Assembly (NCBI RefSeq): GCF_002043095.1
Contig: NZ_MVOC01000064.1
Location: 1 to 64,000, forward strand
Reading direction: 5' to 3'
DNA length: 64,000 nucleotides
From: Mycobacterium sp. AT1
GTDB taxonomy: Bacteria; Actinomycetota; Actinomycetes; Mycobacteriales; Mycobacteriaceae
Shown: positions 38,199-46,695 of the stretch, piece after piece
How positions within the stretch are numbered: the first letter of the stretch is position 1
Layout of the letters: each line of letters starts with the position of its first letter
Notes under the pieces: model-generated
The model's database searches: none
Seen by the model: only the letters and a program-made list of their open reading frames with translations
What the model was told of the DNA's origin: nothing
Made by a program: the position numbers and the translations under genes

Positions 38199-39122
38199 TC
38201 ACCCGCCCGCGGCGACGTAGTCCGCCAGGGCAGACCCCATCGCCAGGGCACCCGCCCCGTTGGGGTGCAGCGGAGCCGCCGGGCTGACGGGTGCGAACCC
38301 CTCGACGTAGCGGTCCTGCGGGGCCGCGCAGATGTCGCGTCCGACCGACAGCGGCCGGGCGTCGAAGAACTCGACGCCCCGGTCGGCGGCCACCTCGCGG
38401 AGGCGGCCGTCCAACTCGTCGACCTTGGCCTGGAAGTACGCGGCGTCGACCGGGTTGATGGGCTCGGCGGGAAAGCATCCCTCTGGCCGGACGTAGGTGC
38501 CGTAGCCGACCAGGATCACCCTGGCGGCGGGTGCCTTCTCGCGGATCTCGTCGACGAGGTCGGACCAGTCGTCGGCATTGGCGTCGATGGACTCCGAGAT
38601 CTGGTCGACGCCGTCGACCACCAGGTCCGACGAGCAGGGCGGGATGTCCAGGCTGGTCCGTCGACACGTGGCCGCGATCTTCGGCAGGTCGACGTCGTTG
38701 CCACCGATCGTCACGGTCACCAACTGGGTGTCGGCCGTCACCGCGTCGAGTTGGGGCGGCACCGGACCGGAGCGGGTGGGCTGGGAGCGTGAGACGAGGT
38801 CCTCGGTGCGCGCCCCGCTGCACGTCACGTCGGCGAACGACGCCGCCCCGATGCGGCGGGCCAGCACCGACGGGTAGTCGTTGGTCGACTTGAGGCAGCC
38901 AACCGGTTCGGCCTGGTCGGGCACCAGCGGAGCCGCGGCGGCCGAGTCGCCCATCGCCACGTACCGCGGTCCGGACCCGGGAGCCGCCCCGGGTGCAGGC
39001 AGGGCCGCGGCCGCCGACGGCTCCGGCGCGATGGGCGCAGTCGGGGCGTCGACGCAGGCCGAGGCCGTCAGCACGGTCAGCAGAACCGCGACCACCGTCG
39101 GTGCGATTCGGTTCGGAGCCAT
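38199..39122 (-). CDS. SGNH/GDSL-family hydrolase lipoprotein
   Basis: This 307-residue protein is secreted, with a signal peptide ending in LTASAC (lipobox Cys), then a Pro/Ala-rich linker. SGNH blocks are present: block I YVAMGDSAAAAP (nucleophile Ser), block III TIGGNDVDL, and block V with the catalytic histidine in PLHPNGAGALAMG. Several cysteines suggest disulfides, as in extracellular mycobacterial esterases. ATG 39122 is preferred because it starts directly before the signal peptide; a longer frame begins ten codons earlier. The substrate is probably a lipid or carbohydrate ester, not predictable further. It converges with the MTHFR-like gene with one base between the stops. Confidence 0.85.
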   Translation of the reverse strand: MAPNRIAPTVVAVLLTVLTASACVDAPTAPIAPEPSAAAALPAPGAAPGSGPRYVAMGDSAAAAPLVPDQAEPVGCLKSTNDYPSVLARRIGAASFADVTCSGARTEDLVSRSQPTRSGPVPPQLDAVTADTQLVTVTIGGNDVDLPKIAATCRRTSLDIPPCSSDLVVDGVDQISESIDANADDWSDLVDEIREKAPAARVILVGYGTYVRPEGCFPAEPINPVDAAYFQAKVDELDGRLREVAADRGVEFFDARPLSVGRDICAAPQDRYVEGFAPVSPAAPLHPNGAGALAMGSALADYVAAGG

Positions 39123-39158
39123 CACTCGTTCATACCCAGGCCCGCCGACCATGCCACT

Positions 39159-40004
39159 GTGTTCTTCGTGACGGGCTTAGTGACTCTTCCCTCCGACAAC
39201 CACGTGCACACGGAGTTCTCCTGGGACACCGGCCCCGAAGCCTCCATGGTGAACACCTGTCGCCGCGCCGTCGAGATCGGATTGCCCGCGGTGTCCTTCA
39301 CCGAACACGTCGACTTCACCGACTGGGGCGATCACGACCACCCGCCGGTCGACGCGCAGGTGGGCACGCGCAAGCGGGTGCTTCCCGTCGACGTCGACGA
39401 GTACCTGGCCAGCATCGAGCGGTGCCGCCACGAGTTCCCCGAGCTGCGCATCCTGTCCGGGATCGAGGCCGGCGAGCCGCACCTGTTCGCGGGCAGCGTC
39501 GCCGCGGTCCTGCGATCGGGCTCCTTCGACCGCGTGCTCGGTTCGCTGCACTCGATCGTGCACGACGGCAAGCTCGTCTACGCCAACCACGTGTTCCGGT
39601 CGTGGCCAGCCGCCGAGGTCGTGCGGGCCTACTTCGCCGAGCTGCTGCGCCTGGTCGAGGGGTCCAACATATTCGAGGTCCTGGCCCACTGCGACTACCC
39701 GCGGCGCTACTGGCCGGCGGCCCGCGAGGGGCAGTACCGCGAGGCGGACTTCGAGGAGGAGTACCGGACGGTGTTCCGCGCGCTGGCCAGCTCCGACCGG
39801 CCGCTGGAAATCAACACCTCGAGCCCGCTCGCGTCGGCAGCCCTGATGCGGTGGTGGTACGAGGAGGGCGGCGGTGCGGTGTCCTTCGGGAGCGACGCGC
39901 ACGTGCCCGTCCGGGTCGGGGACAAGTTCGAGGTGGCCGTGGACGTCGTCGAGGCGGCCGGCTTCCGCCCTGGCCGCGACGAGTACGACTTCTGGCGCCG
40001 CTGA
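39159..40004 (+). CDS. PHP-domain phosphoesterase (histidinol-phosphatase like)
   Basis: This 281-residue protein belongs to the PHP superfamily of metal-dependent phosphoesterases. The N-terminal DNHVHTEFSWD carries motif I. SFTEHVDFTDW gives the next metal ligands, GIEAGEP the glutamate, GSLHSI another histidine, and VSFGSDAHVP the C-terminal Asp-His pair. This is the HisK/HolPase arrangement, so hydrolysis of histidinol phosphate or a similar phosphomonoester is likely. Three GTG codons (39159, 39168, 39180) could start it and none has a clear ribosome site. It is transcribed divergently from the SGNH hydrolase. Confidence 0.85.
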   Translation: MFFVTGLVTLPSDNHVHTEFSWDTGPEASMVNTCRRAVEIGLPAVSFTEHVDFTDWGDHDHPPVDAQVGTRKRVLPVDVDEYLASIERCRHEFPELRILSGIEAGEPHLFAGSVAAVLRSGSFDRVLGSLHSIVHDGKLVYANHVFRSWPAAEVVRAYFAELLRLVEGSNIFEVLAHCDYPRRYWPAAREGQYREADFEEEYRTVFRALASSDRPLEINTSSPLASAALMRWWYEEGGGAVSFGSDAHVPVRVGDKFEVAVDVVEAAGFRPGRDEYDFWRR

Positions 40005-40036
40005 GAGTCCGTCCCCGACCGCCTATCGTTGACCGA

Positions 40037-43000
40037 GTGTCCGGCGACGAATTGCGTGAATTGCGTGCGCGGCTCGACGGCCTGACGATCCGCGACGCCG
40101 ACCGGCTGCGGCGACGGCTCCGGGGCAGCGGAGGCAACCCGGAGACCCTGGCGAAGCTGGCCGCCCAGTTCACGACGGCGGAAGCCCTCGTCGCGACCCG
40201 GCTGGCGGCCGTGCCGGAGATCTCCTACCCCGATCTGCCGGTCAGCGAGAAGCGCCATGACATCGCTGCCGCCATCCGCGACCACCAGGTTGTCGTCGTC
40301 GCCGGCGAGACCGGGTCGGGCAAGACCACCCAGCTGCCGAAGATCTGCCTGGAGCTGGGGCGCGGCATCCGGGGCACCATCGGCCACACCCAGCCGCGCA
40401 GGCTGGCCGCCCGCACCGTCGGCCAGCGGATCGCCGACGAACTGCGCGTCCCCCTCGGCGAGGCCGTCGGCTACACCGTCCGGTTCAACGACCATGCGAG
40501 CGACCGCACGCTCGTCAAGCTGATGACCGACGGCATCCTGCTCGCCGAGATCCAGCGCGACCGCCGGTTGCTGCGCTACGACACGCTGATCCTCGACGAG
40601 GCCCACGAGCGCAGCCTCAACATCGACTTCCTGCTCGGCTATCTGCGGGAGTTGTTGCCGCAGCGGCCCGATCTGAAGGTCATCGTGACGTCGGCGACGA
40701 TCGAGCCGGGCCGGTTTGCCGCTCACTTCGCCGGAGGCGGACAGGGTTCCAGCGGCGGTGCCGGGGGCGCTGCGCCCATCGTCGAGGTGTCCGGCCGCAC
40801 GTATCCCGTCGAAATCCGTTACCGCCCACTGGAACTCCCCGTGGAGGCTGCCGACGAGGACGATCCCGACGATCCCGACCAGGACGTGATCCGCACCGCG
40901 GTCCGCGACCAGACCGAGGCAATCATCGACGCCGTTCGCGAACTGGAGTCCGAGCCGCGCGGCGACGTGCTGGTGTTCCTGTCCGGCGAGCGCGAGATCC
41001 GCGACACCGCGGAGGCGCTGCGCGAGGCGCTCAATCCCAACACCGAGGTGCTGCCGCTCTACGCCAGATTGCCGACGGCCGAGCAGCAGAAGGTCTTCCA
41101 GCCCGGCCGGTCGGCACGCCGAATCGTGTTGGCCACCAACGTCGCCGAGACGTCGCTGACAGTCCCGGGCATCCGCTACGTCGTCGACCCCGGGACGGCC
41201 CGCATCTCGCGGTACAGCCGCCGCACCAAGGTGCAGCGGCTGCCGATCGAGCCCATCTCGCAGGCGTCGGCCGCGCAGCGGGCGGGCCGCTCGGGCCGCA
41301 CCGCGCCCGGCGTGTGCATCCGGCTGTACTCCGAAGCCGACTTCGAGCTGCGGCCCCGGTACACCGATCCCGAGATCCTGCGCACCAACCTCGCCGCCGT
41401 CATCCTGCAGATGGCCGCCCTGGGTCTTGGCGACATCGAGAACTTCCCGTTCTTGGATCCGCCGGACGCACGCAGCATCCGCGACGGCGTGCAGCTGCTG
41501 CGCGAGCTCGGCGCCTTCGACGGCGAGGGCGCCATCACCGAGCTCGGTCGCCGGCTCGCCAAGCTTCCGCTCGATCCGAGGGTTGGCCGGATGATCCTGG
41601 CGGCGGAGGCCGAAGAGTGCGTTCGCGAGGTGCTGGTGCTGGCGGCGGCCCTGTCGATACCCGACCCACGGGAGCGGCCGTCCGACCACGAGGAGGCCGC
41701 TCGGCAGAAGCATGCCCGGTTCGCCGACGAGTTCTCCGACTTCAGTTCCTACCTCAACCTGTGGCGATATCTCGGGGATCAGCGAAAGTCGTTGTCGGGC
41801 AGTGCCTTCCGGCGAATGTGTCGCACGGAGTATCTGCACTACCTGCGCATCCGGGAGTGGCAGGACCTCGCCGGGCAGCTGCGGAGCATCGCCCGCGACC
41901 TCGGCATCCGCGAAAGCGACGACCAGGAACCCGCCGATCCGGCGCGCGTGCACGCCGCGCTCCTGGCGGGATTGTTGTCGCACATCGGTTTACGCGAAGG
42001 CGACGGCAGGGACTACGCCGGGGCGCGCAACTCGAAGTTCGTGCTCGCGCCCGGTTCGGTGTTGACGAAGAAGCCTCCGCGCTGGGTCGTCGTCGCCGAA
42101 CTGGTGGAGACCAGCCGACTGTTCGGCAGGACCGCGGCGCGCGTCGAACCCGAGGTCGTCGAGCGCGTCGCCGGTGATCTGGTGCAGCGCACCTACAGCG
42201 AGCCGCACTGGGACGCCAAGCGCGGCGCGGTGATGGGCTACGAACGCGTCACCCTCTACGGACTTCCGTTGGTGGCGCACCGACGCATCGGCTACGCGCA
42301 GGTCGACCCGGTGGTCGCCAGGGACATGTTCATCCGCCACGCCCTCGTCGAGGGCGACTGGCAGACCCGGCACCACTTCTACCGCGACAACACCAAGTTG
42401 CGTGAGGAGCTCGCCGAGCTGGAGGAGCGCGCCCGTCGTCGGGACCTGCTGGTCGACGACGACGAGGTCTACGCGCTCTACGACGCCAGGGTGCCGGCAG
42501 AGGTGGTGTCGGCGCGGCACTTCGACGGCTGGTGGAAGAAGCAGCGCCACCGGACGCCGGACCTGCTGACCTTCACTCGCGACGACCTGCTGCGCAACGA
42601 CGCCGACGCGGACCAGCCCGACACCTGGGAGGCCGACGACCTGTCGTTGCCGCTGACCTACCGCTTCGAACCCGGCCGGGAGGACGACGGCGTCACCGTG
42701 CACGTCCCGGTCGAGGTGCTGGCCCGCCTCGGCGGAGACGAATTCGGTTGGCACGTACCGGCATTGCGCGAAGAGCTGGTCACATCGCTGATCAAGTCGC
42801 TGCCAAAGGACTTGCGGCGCAACTTCGTTCCCGCCCCGGACACCGCACGGGCCGTCGTCGGATCGCTTGACCCCGGCGCCGGGTCGCTGCTGGACGCGCT
42901 GCAGCAAGAGTTGCGCCGCCGGACCGGCGTCCTGGTCCCCGTCGACGCCTTCGACCTGGGGAAGATACCCGACCATCTGCGGGTGACGTTCGCCGTCGAG

Positions 43001-43975
43001 GCTGGCGACGGCACCGAGCTGGCCCGCGGAAAGGATCTCGAGGCGCTGCAGGAACGGCTTGCGGCGCCGGTCCGCGACGCCGTCGCCGAGGCCTTCGCAG
43101 GCAAGCTCGAACGCACCGGCCTGCGCGCCTGGCCCGACGACCTTGCCGAACTCCCGCGCGTGGTGGAGACGGCAGGCGGTGGGCGCGCGGTGCGCGGCTA
43201 CCCGGCCCTGGTCGACAACGGAACCACAGTCGACGTGAGGGTGTTCGCCACCGCCGCCGAGCAGACCGCCGCCGCCGGACAGGGGACCCGCCGACTGCTG
43301 CGCCTGTCGACGCCGTCGCCGACGAAGGCTCTCGAGAAGCAGCTGGACACCCGAAAGCGACTGGTGCTCGGCAGCAATCCGGACGGCTCGCTGGCCGCGC
43401 TGCTCGACGACTGCGCCGACGCCGCCGTGGCCGCGCTCGCGCCGAAACCGGTGTGGAGCCGCGCCGAGTTCACCGCGCTGCGGGACCGGGTCGCCGCGTC
43501 CATCGCTCCCACCACGCGTGACGTCCTCAACCGGGTCGAACGCGTGCTGGCGGCACTGCACGAGCTGCAGGTCGCCATACCCGCCACGCCGCCACCCGCC
43601 CACGCCGACGCGGTCGCAGACATCCGCGCGCAACTGGCGGCGTTGCTCCCCAAGGGCTTCGTCGTCGCCACCGGGGCTACGCACCTGCTCGACCTGGCCC
43701 GCTACCTGACCGCCGTCGGCCGCCGGCTCGAACGGCTACCGCAGGGCCTGGCCGCCGATCGCGAGCGGATGGGCCGGGTTCACCAACTGCAGGACGCGTA
43801 CGACGAACTCGTCGCGGCACTTTCGCCCGCCCGAGCCGGGGCCGACGACGTGCGGGACGTCGCGCGCCTGATCGAGGAGTTTCGGGTGAGTCTGTGGGCG
43901 CAGCAGCTCGGCACCGCGAGACCGGTGAGCGAGCAGCGGATCTACCGCGCGATCGACGCCATCACCCAGTCATAG
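40037..43975 (+). CDS. hrpA: ATP-dependent DEAH-box RNA helicase HrpA
   Basis: This 1312-residue protein is close to the usual HrpA length of about 1300. The helicase core shows motif I GETGSGKTTQLPK near residue 95, motif II LDEAHERSLNIDF, motif III SATIE, motif V TNVAETSLTVPGI and motif VI QRAGRSGRTAPG, followed by winged-helix, ratchet and OB-type segments and the long HrpA-specific C-terminal region. GTG 40037 opens a product starting VSGDELRELRARLDG. The open frame continues far upstream over the PHP gene, but that part has no coding character. The gene ends at a strong hairpin. A role in mRNA or ribosome processing is expected. Confidence 0.95.
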   Translation: MSGDELRELRARLDGLTIRDADRLRRRLRGSGGNPETLAKLAAQFTTAEALVATRLAAVPEISYPDLPVSEKRHDIAAAIRDHQVVVVAGETGSGKTTQLPKICLELGRGIRGTIGHTQPRRLAARTVGQRIADELRVPLGEAVGYTVRFNDHASDRTLVKLMTDGILLAEIQRDRRLLRYDTLILDEAHERSLNIDFLLGYLRELLPQRPDLKVIVTSATIEPGRFAAHFAGGGQGSSGGAGGAAPIVEVSGRTYPVEIRYRPLELPVEAADEDDPDDPDQDVIRTAVRDQTEAIIDAVRELESEPRGDVLVFLSGEREIRDTAEALREALNPNTEVLPLYARLPTAEQQKVFQPGRSARRIVLATNVAETSLTVPGIRYVVDPGTARISRYSRRTKVQRLPIEPISQASAAQRAGRSGRTAPGVCIRLYSEADFELRPRYTDPEILRTNLAAVILQMAALGLGDIENFPFLDPPDARSIRDGVQLLRELGAFDGEGAITELGRRLAKLPLDPRVGRMILAAEAEECVREVLVLAAALSIPDPRERPSDHEEAARQKHARFADEFSDFSSYLNLWRYLGDQRKSLSGSAFRRMCRTEYLHYLRIREWQDLAGQLRSIARDLGIRESDDQEPADPARVHAALLAGLLSHIGLREGDGRDYAGARNSKFVLAPGSVLTKKPPRWVVVAELVETSRLFGRTAARVEPEVVERVAGDLVQRTYSEPHWDAKRGAVMGYERVTLYGLPLVAHRRIGYAQVDPVVARDMFIRHALVEGDWQTRHHFYRDNTKLREELAELEERARRRDLLVDDDEVYALYDARVPAEVVSARHFDGWWKKQRHRTPDLLTFTRDDLLRNDADADQPDTWEADDLSLPLTYRFEPGREDDGVTVHVPVEVLARLGGDEFGWHVPALREELVTSLIKSLPKDLRRNFVPAPDTARAVVGSLDPGAGSLLDALQQELRRRTGVLVPVDAFDLGKIPDHLRVTFAVEAGDGTELARGKDLEALQERLAAPVRDAVAEAFAGKLERTGLRAWPDDLAELPRVVETAGGGRAVRGYPALVDNGTTVDVRVFATAAEQTAAAGQGTRRLLRLSTPSPTKALEKQLDTRKRLVLGSNPDGSLAALLDDCADAAVAALAPKPVWSRAEFTALRDRVAASIAPTTRDVLNRVERVLAALHELQVAIPATPPPAHADAVADIRAQLAALLPKGFVVATGATHLLDLARYLTAVGRRLERLPQGLAADRERMGRVHQLQDAYDELVAALSPARAGADDVRDVARLIEEFRVSLWAQQLGTARPVSEQRIYRAIDAITQS

Positions 43976-43978
43976 CGC

Positions 43979-44019
43979 ACGAAGAAGGGGCACCCGCGAT
44001 GCGGATGCCCCTTCTTCGT
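43979..44019. terminator. Bidirectional hairpin between hrpA and the small secreted gene
   Basis: A 14-bp perfect stem (ACGAAGAAGGGGCA / TGCCCCTTCTTCGT), continued after a mismatch by CCGC/GCGG around a three-base loop, starts four bases after the hrpA stop and ends nine bases before the convergent gene's stop. Confidence 0.85.
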
Positions 44020-44027
44020 GATCTGCT

Positions 44028-44204
44028 TTAGCGGCTCTGGTGCACCGTCGTGTCGACGTGCGGCACGTAGACATCTTGCGTGATGTCGTTGATGAACGCG
44101 TGGTGGTCGATGTCGGCCTGCGCGGCACCCGAGAGTCCAAGGGCGCTGGCGGCGAGTCCACCGGCGATGATCGTGGCAAAGCCAAACTTCTGCATCTTCT
44201 TCAT
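44028..44204 (-). CDS. Small secreted protein with DHHxxxNDI motif, first copy
   Basis: This 58-residue protein has a signal peptide (MKKMQKFGFATIIAGGLAA..., cleavage probably after AAQA), leaving a mature peptide of about 26 residues with DIDHHAFINDITQDVYVPH and no cysteine. ATG 44204 is chosen because an AAGGGA site sits at good distance; ATG 44213 is an alternative. It is clearly related to the protein at 45757, which shares the KKFGFAT signal start and the DHH(x)3NDIxQxV core. I do not recognise the function. The two histidines invite a metal-binding idea, but that is only a guess. Confidence 0.7.
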   Translation of the reverse strand: MKKMQKFGFATIIAGGLAASALGLSGAAQADIDHHAFINDITQDVYVPHVDTTVHQSR

Positions 44205-44450
44205 GATGGTCATCCCTTCATCTGGAACGTGTTCGGATCGTGGCCTGCTTGCCGCGATTCGGACGCTCATCCGGCTCGGACTTTCCTTCGCGCCGGTCTA
44301 AAGGGTTGAACCTGCACCGCCCTGGATTCATTTCCATTGTGTTGGATGCCACAGCGGCACGGCCCAACGGAATGGCCTGCGCGCCAATGTCGTTCCCACA
44401 GTTGTTGGATGGAAGACGACTGCCGCGAAAGCGGCTCGAAGGATGTGCTC

Positions 44451-44672
44451 ATGCACTTCACAGCCCGTTACTTGACCCCACTTGCCGTGGCAGGGGGCTC
44501 AGCCCTCGCGATCGCCATGGCACCCGCAGCGGCTGCGGCGCCGCTCAGCTGCACCGACGTCGGCTCCGCGACACAGTGCGTGTCCCCGGGAAACAGTCAG
44601 ATCACCGCGAACGCCCCCGTGGTGCAGCAGCAGCAGTGGCCCGAGTTCATCATCATTCACCGCAACCGCTGA
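44451..44672 (+). CDS. Small secreted protein, unknown function
   Basis: This 73-residue frame starts at ATG 44451 behind AAGGA and encodes a signal peptide (cleavage likely after the run AAAAA-P) and a mature part of about 40 residues with two cysteines (LSCTDVGSATQCVSPGN) and a QQQQWPEF tail. The two cysteines could form a disulfide loop. It stands between the two DHH-type secreted genes but does not share their motif. The function is unknown, and its reality rests on the clean signal peptide and ribosome site. Confidence 0.6.
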   Translation: MHFTARYLTPLAVAGGSALAIAMAPAAAAAPLSCTDVGSATQCVSPGNSQITANAPVVQQQQWPEFIIIHRNR

Positions 44673-44678
44673 TGACCG

Positions 44679-45560
44679 TCACGAGGTGAGTGCGCGCACC
44701 TCGCCCGCCGTTGCGATGAATTCGGCCATCTGGTCGGCCGAGTCCAGCGGCTGCAGTGCGACGGCGTCCACGCCGGCGGCCAGGTAGGGCGCCAGCCCGT
44801 CGCCGATCTGGCTGGCCGTTCCGCCCACCCCGAACACGCCCCCGGTGGGTACTTCCTGGCGCGCCGCCTCCTCGGCCAGCCGTCCCTGCGCACCGTCGCC
44901 AGGGGCGCAGGCCAGGAAGAGCGATGTGCTGAAGGGGCGGCCGCCCGCGTCGGCCCGACCATCGGCGACGTGGCCCAGCGCCTCGCCAACCGTGTGGGTG
45001 GCGTACCTGCTGTCGAGCAGGACCCCGTCGGCGATCTCACCGGCCAACCGCAGCGTCTTCGGCCCGGTGCCGCCGATCAGGATCGGGTACGGGATCGCAC
45101 GCGGGAAGTCCAGGCGCACCTTCGACAACCGCACGTAGCGACCGTCGGTGGTGACTTCCTCGCCGCTCAGAAGCGCCCTCAGCGCGGTCACGTACTCGCG
45201 CAGCAGGGTCAGAGGAGAGTCGACGGCGGCGCCCGCCTGCCGCATCCAGCTCTGCACACCGTGGCCGACGGCGACGCGGGTCCGCTCTGGGAACATCGCG
45301 TCCAACGTGGCGAATTCCATGGCGGCCGTGGTGACGTTGCGCAGCGGAGCCGGAATCAAGCCGATGCCGACCTTGAGTCGCTCCGTGGAAGCGAGGGCGA
45401 CGGCGACCTGGGCGATGCCGCCCTGCTGAAAGCAGTCTTCCCACAGCCACAATTCGTCCACTCCTGCCGCCTCCGCCGCGGTCGCGACGCCTCGCAGGCC
45501 GTGTGGGTGGAAGTCCGGGCGGAAGATCACGCCGAGTCGTGTGGTCACGACCACCATCAT
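44679..45560 (-). CDS. LLM-class F420-dependent oxidoreductase
   Basis: This 293-residue protein has the luciferase-like TIM barrel fold used by mycobacterial F420 enzymes. It shows the N-terminal GVIFRPDFHPHGL, AAGVDELWLWEDCF, LKVGIGLIPAPLRN, FPERTRVAVGHG and PILIGGTGPKTLRLAGEIADGVLL, all landmarks of the family. The first of two adjacent ATG codons at 45560 is chosen as start; the open frame upstream of it lacks a site. The substrate cannot be predicted. Its stop is only seven bases from the convergent small secreted gene. Confidence 0.88.
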   Translation of the reverse strand: MMVVVTTRLGVIFRPDFHPHGLRGVATAAEAAGVDELWLWEDCFQQGGIAQVAVALASTERLKVGIGLIPAPLRNVTTAAMEFATLDAMFPERTRVAVGHGVQSWMRQAGAAVDSPLTLLREYVTALRALLSGEEVTTDGRYVRLSKVRLDFPRAIPYPILIGGTGPKTLRLAGEIADGVLLDSRYATHTVGEALGHVADGRADAGGRPFSTSLFLACAPGDGAQGRLAEEAARQEVPTGGVFGVGGTASQIGDGLAPYLAAGVDAVALQPLDSADQMAEFIATAGEVRALTS

Positions 45561-45756
45561 TGCGCGACCCCCGGCGACAGCCCACACGGCTGCTGTTGCC
45601 TCGAACGCGCAACCGTTTGCTAGATCGGCTATGCACTTTTCGGATTGGCGAGTTTCTGCCATCCGACGGTCAATTTCCGCCACCGGAATTAGATCGCTGA
45701 ACTGGCTGTTGTAGCCATCAGCACACCAAGAGGATCTAGGAAGAAGGGCTCAACCC

Positions 45757-45960
45757 GTGAAGAAGTTCGGATTTGCCACCGTCGCCGCCACCGCATTCGC
45801 CGCCGCCCTCGTCGGGCTGGCTGGGCCCGCCGCCGCGGCACCCGTCGCCAACCCGGCTCAGGTTGGATACTCCGCCGGCATCGATCATCACCAGTGGGTC
45901 AACGACATCCAGCAGCAGGTGAACCGGCCGCCGGCCGCGATCGTGGGCAACGGCCGCTAG
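45757..45960 (+). CDS. Small secreted protein with DHHxxxNDI motif, second copy
   Basis: This 67-residue protein starts at GTG 45757 behind GGAAGAAGGG. The signal peptide begins KKFGFATVAATAF and should be cleaved after the AAAA run. The mature part holds GIDHHQWVNDIQQQVNRPP, the same DHHxxxNDIxQxV core as the protein at 44028. Both are tiny, lack cysteines and are followed by a strong hairpin with a GGGGCA core. The function is unknown; see findings. Confidence 0.72.
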   Translation: MKKFGFATVAATAFAAALVGLAGPAAAAPVANPAQVGYSAGIDHHQWVNDIQQQVNRPPAAIVGNGR

Positions 45961-45973
45961 ACGACCGTCGACC

Positions 45974-46007
45974 AAGGAGGGGCACCCGGAAACGGGTGCC
46001 CCTCCTT
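45974..46007. terminator. Bidirectional hairpin with U-run after the second DHH gene
   Basis: A perfect 15-bp stem (AAGGAGGGGCACCCG / CGGGTGCCCCTCCTT) closes a GAAA tetraloop, and the plus strand continues with TT, a good intrinsic terminator. The convergent MOSC gene ends at 46020. Confidence 0.9.
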
Positions 46008-46019
46008 TTCATGGGCCGA

Positions 46020-46670
46020 CTACGTGGCCGCCGCGCGCTTGCGCGCCAGCGCCTTGATGTCCTCCGGCAGCGCGTCCGCCACCAAGATCTCCGGCAACAG
46101 GTCCTTCTCGAGCAGCAGCGCGCGGTAGACCACGCCGACGGTGACGCCGTGGGACGGCCGCTCGACCACGTCGACGCGATCCCCTCCGGACACCGTTCCC
46201 GGTTCGATCACGCGCAGGTAGGCACCCGGGGTGCCGCCACGGGCGAAGGTCTTGATCCAGCCGTCGACCCCGAGTCGGGCGGCGAACGTCTTGCACGGCG
46301 TCCGTGGGCTGGTCACCTCCAGAAGCACGCCGTCGGTGCCGACCCGCCACCGCTCGCCGACCACCGCTCCGGTGACGTCGACGCCCGTCGTGGTCAGGTT
46401 CTCTCCGAACATGCCGTTGGTCAGTTCGCGGTCCAGGTGCGCTGCCCAGGTGTCCAGATCCTCACGGGCGTAGGCGTAGACGGCCTGGTCGTCACCGCCG
46501 TGAAGCTTGCGGTTGCCGATCACGTCGCCGACGATGCCGCTGCCGAGACCGCCCCGCATCGGACCAGGCGCCCGGACCGCGACCGCCTCGGTCGTCGGAC
46601 GTTTGTCGATTCCCGTCTTGGGCCCGCCGGGGTCCTGCTGGGTGCGGTTGACCGTCAATACCGATGCCAC
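46020..46670 (-). CDS. MOSC domain-containing protein (YiiM type)
   Basis: This 216-residue protein has the MOSC fold linked to molybdenum-cofactor sulfur chemistry. Landmarks are the KLHGGDDQAVYAYAREDLDTW segment, GMFGENLTTTGVDV, and the conserved cysteine region SPRTPCKTFAARLG, with a late TPGAYLRV. GTG 46670 is preferred because it directly opens the usual VLTVN start; the open frame extends 29 codons upstream into the next gene. YiiM-like proteins detoxify N-hydroxylated compounds in E. coli; whether this one does is not shown. Confidence 0.85.
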   Translation of the reverse strand: MASVLTVNRTQQDPGGPKTGIDKRPTTEAVAVRAPGPMRGGLGSGIVGDVIGNRKLHGGDDQAVYAYAREDLDTWAAHLDRELTNGMFGENLTTTGVDVTGAVVGERWRVGTDGVLLEVTSPRTPCKTFAARLGVDGWIKTFARGGTPGAYLRVIEPGTVSGGDRVDVVERPSHGVTVGVVYRALLLEKDLLPEILVADALPEDIKALARKRAAAT

Positions 46671-46695
46671 CCCACGAGGGTAGAGCGCGTAGGGG

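Noticed and set aside
38993..40036. N-terminal extension of the HrpA frame by about 350 codons
   Set aside because: It runs over the PHP gene in another frame, is arginine-rich, and HrpA has its normal length without it.
44240..44689. 149-codon frame overlapping the small secreted gene at 44451
   Set aside because: The overlapping frame with a signal peptide and ribosome site is much more credible; this one has no protein-like features.
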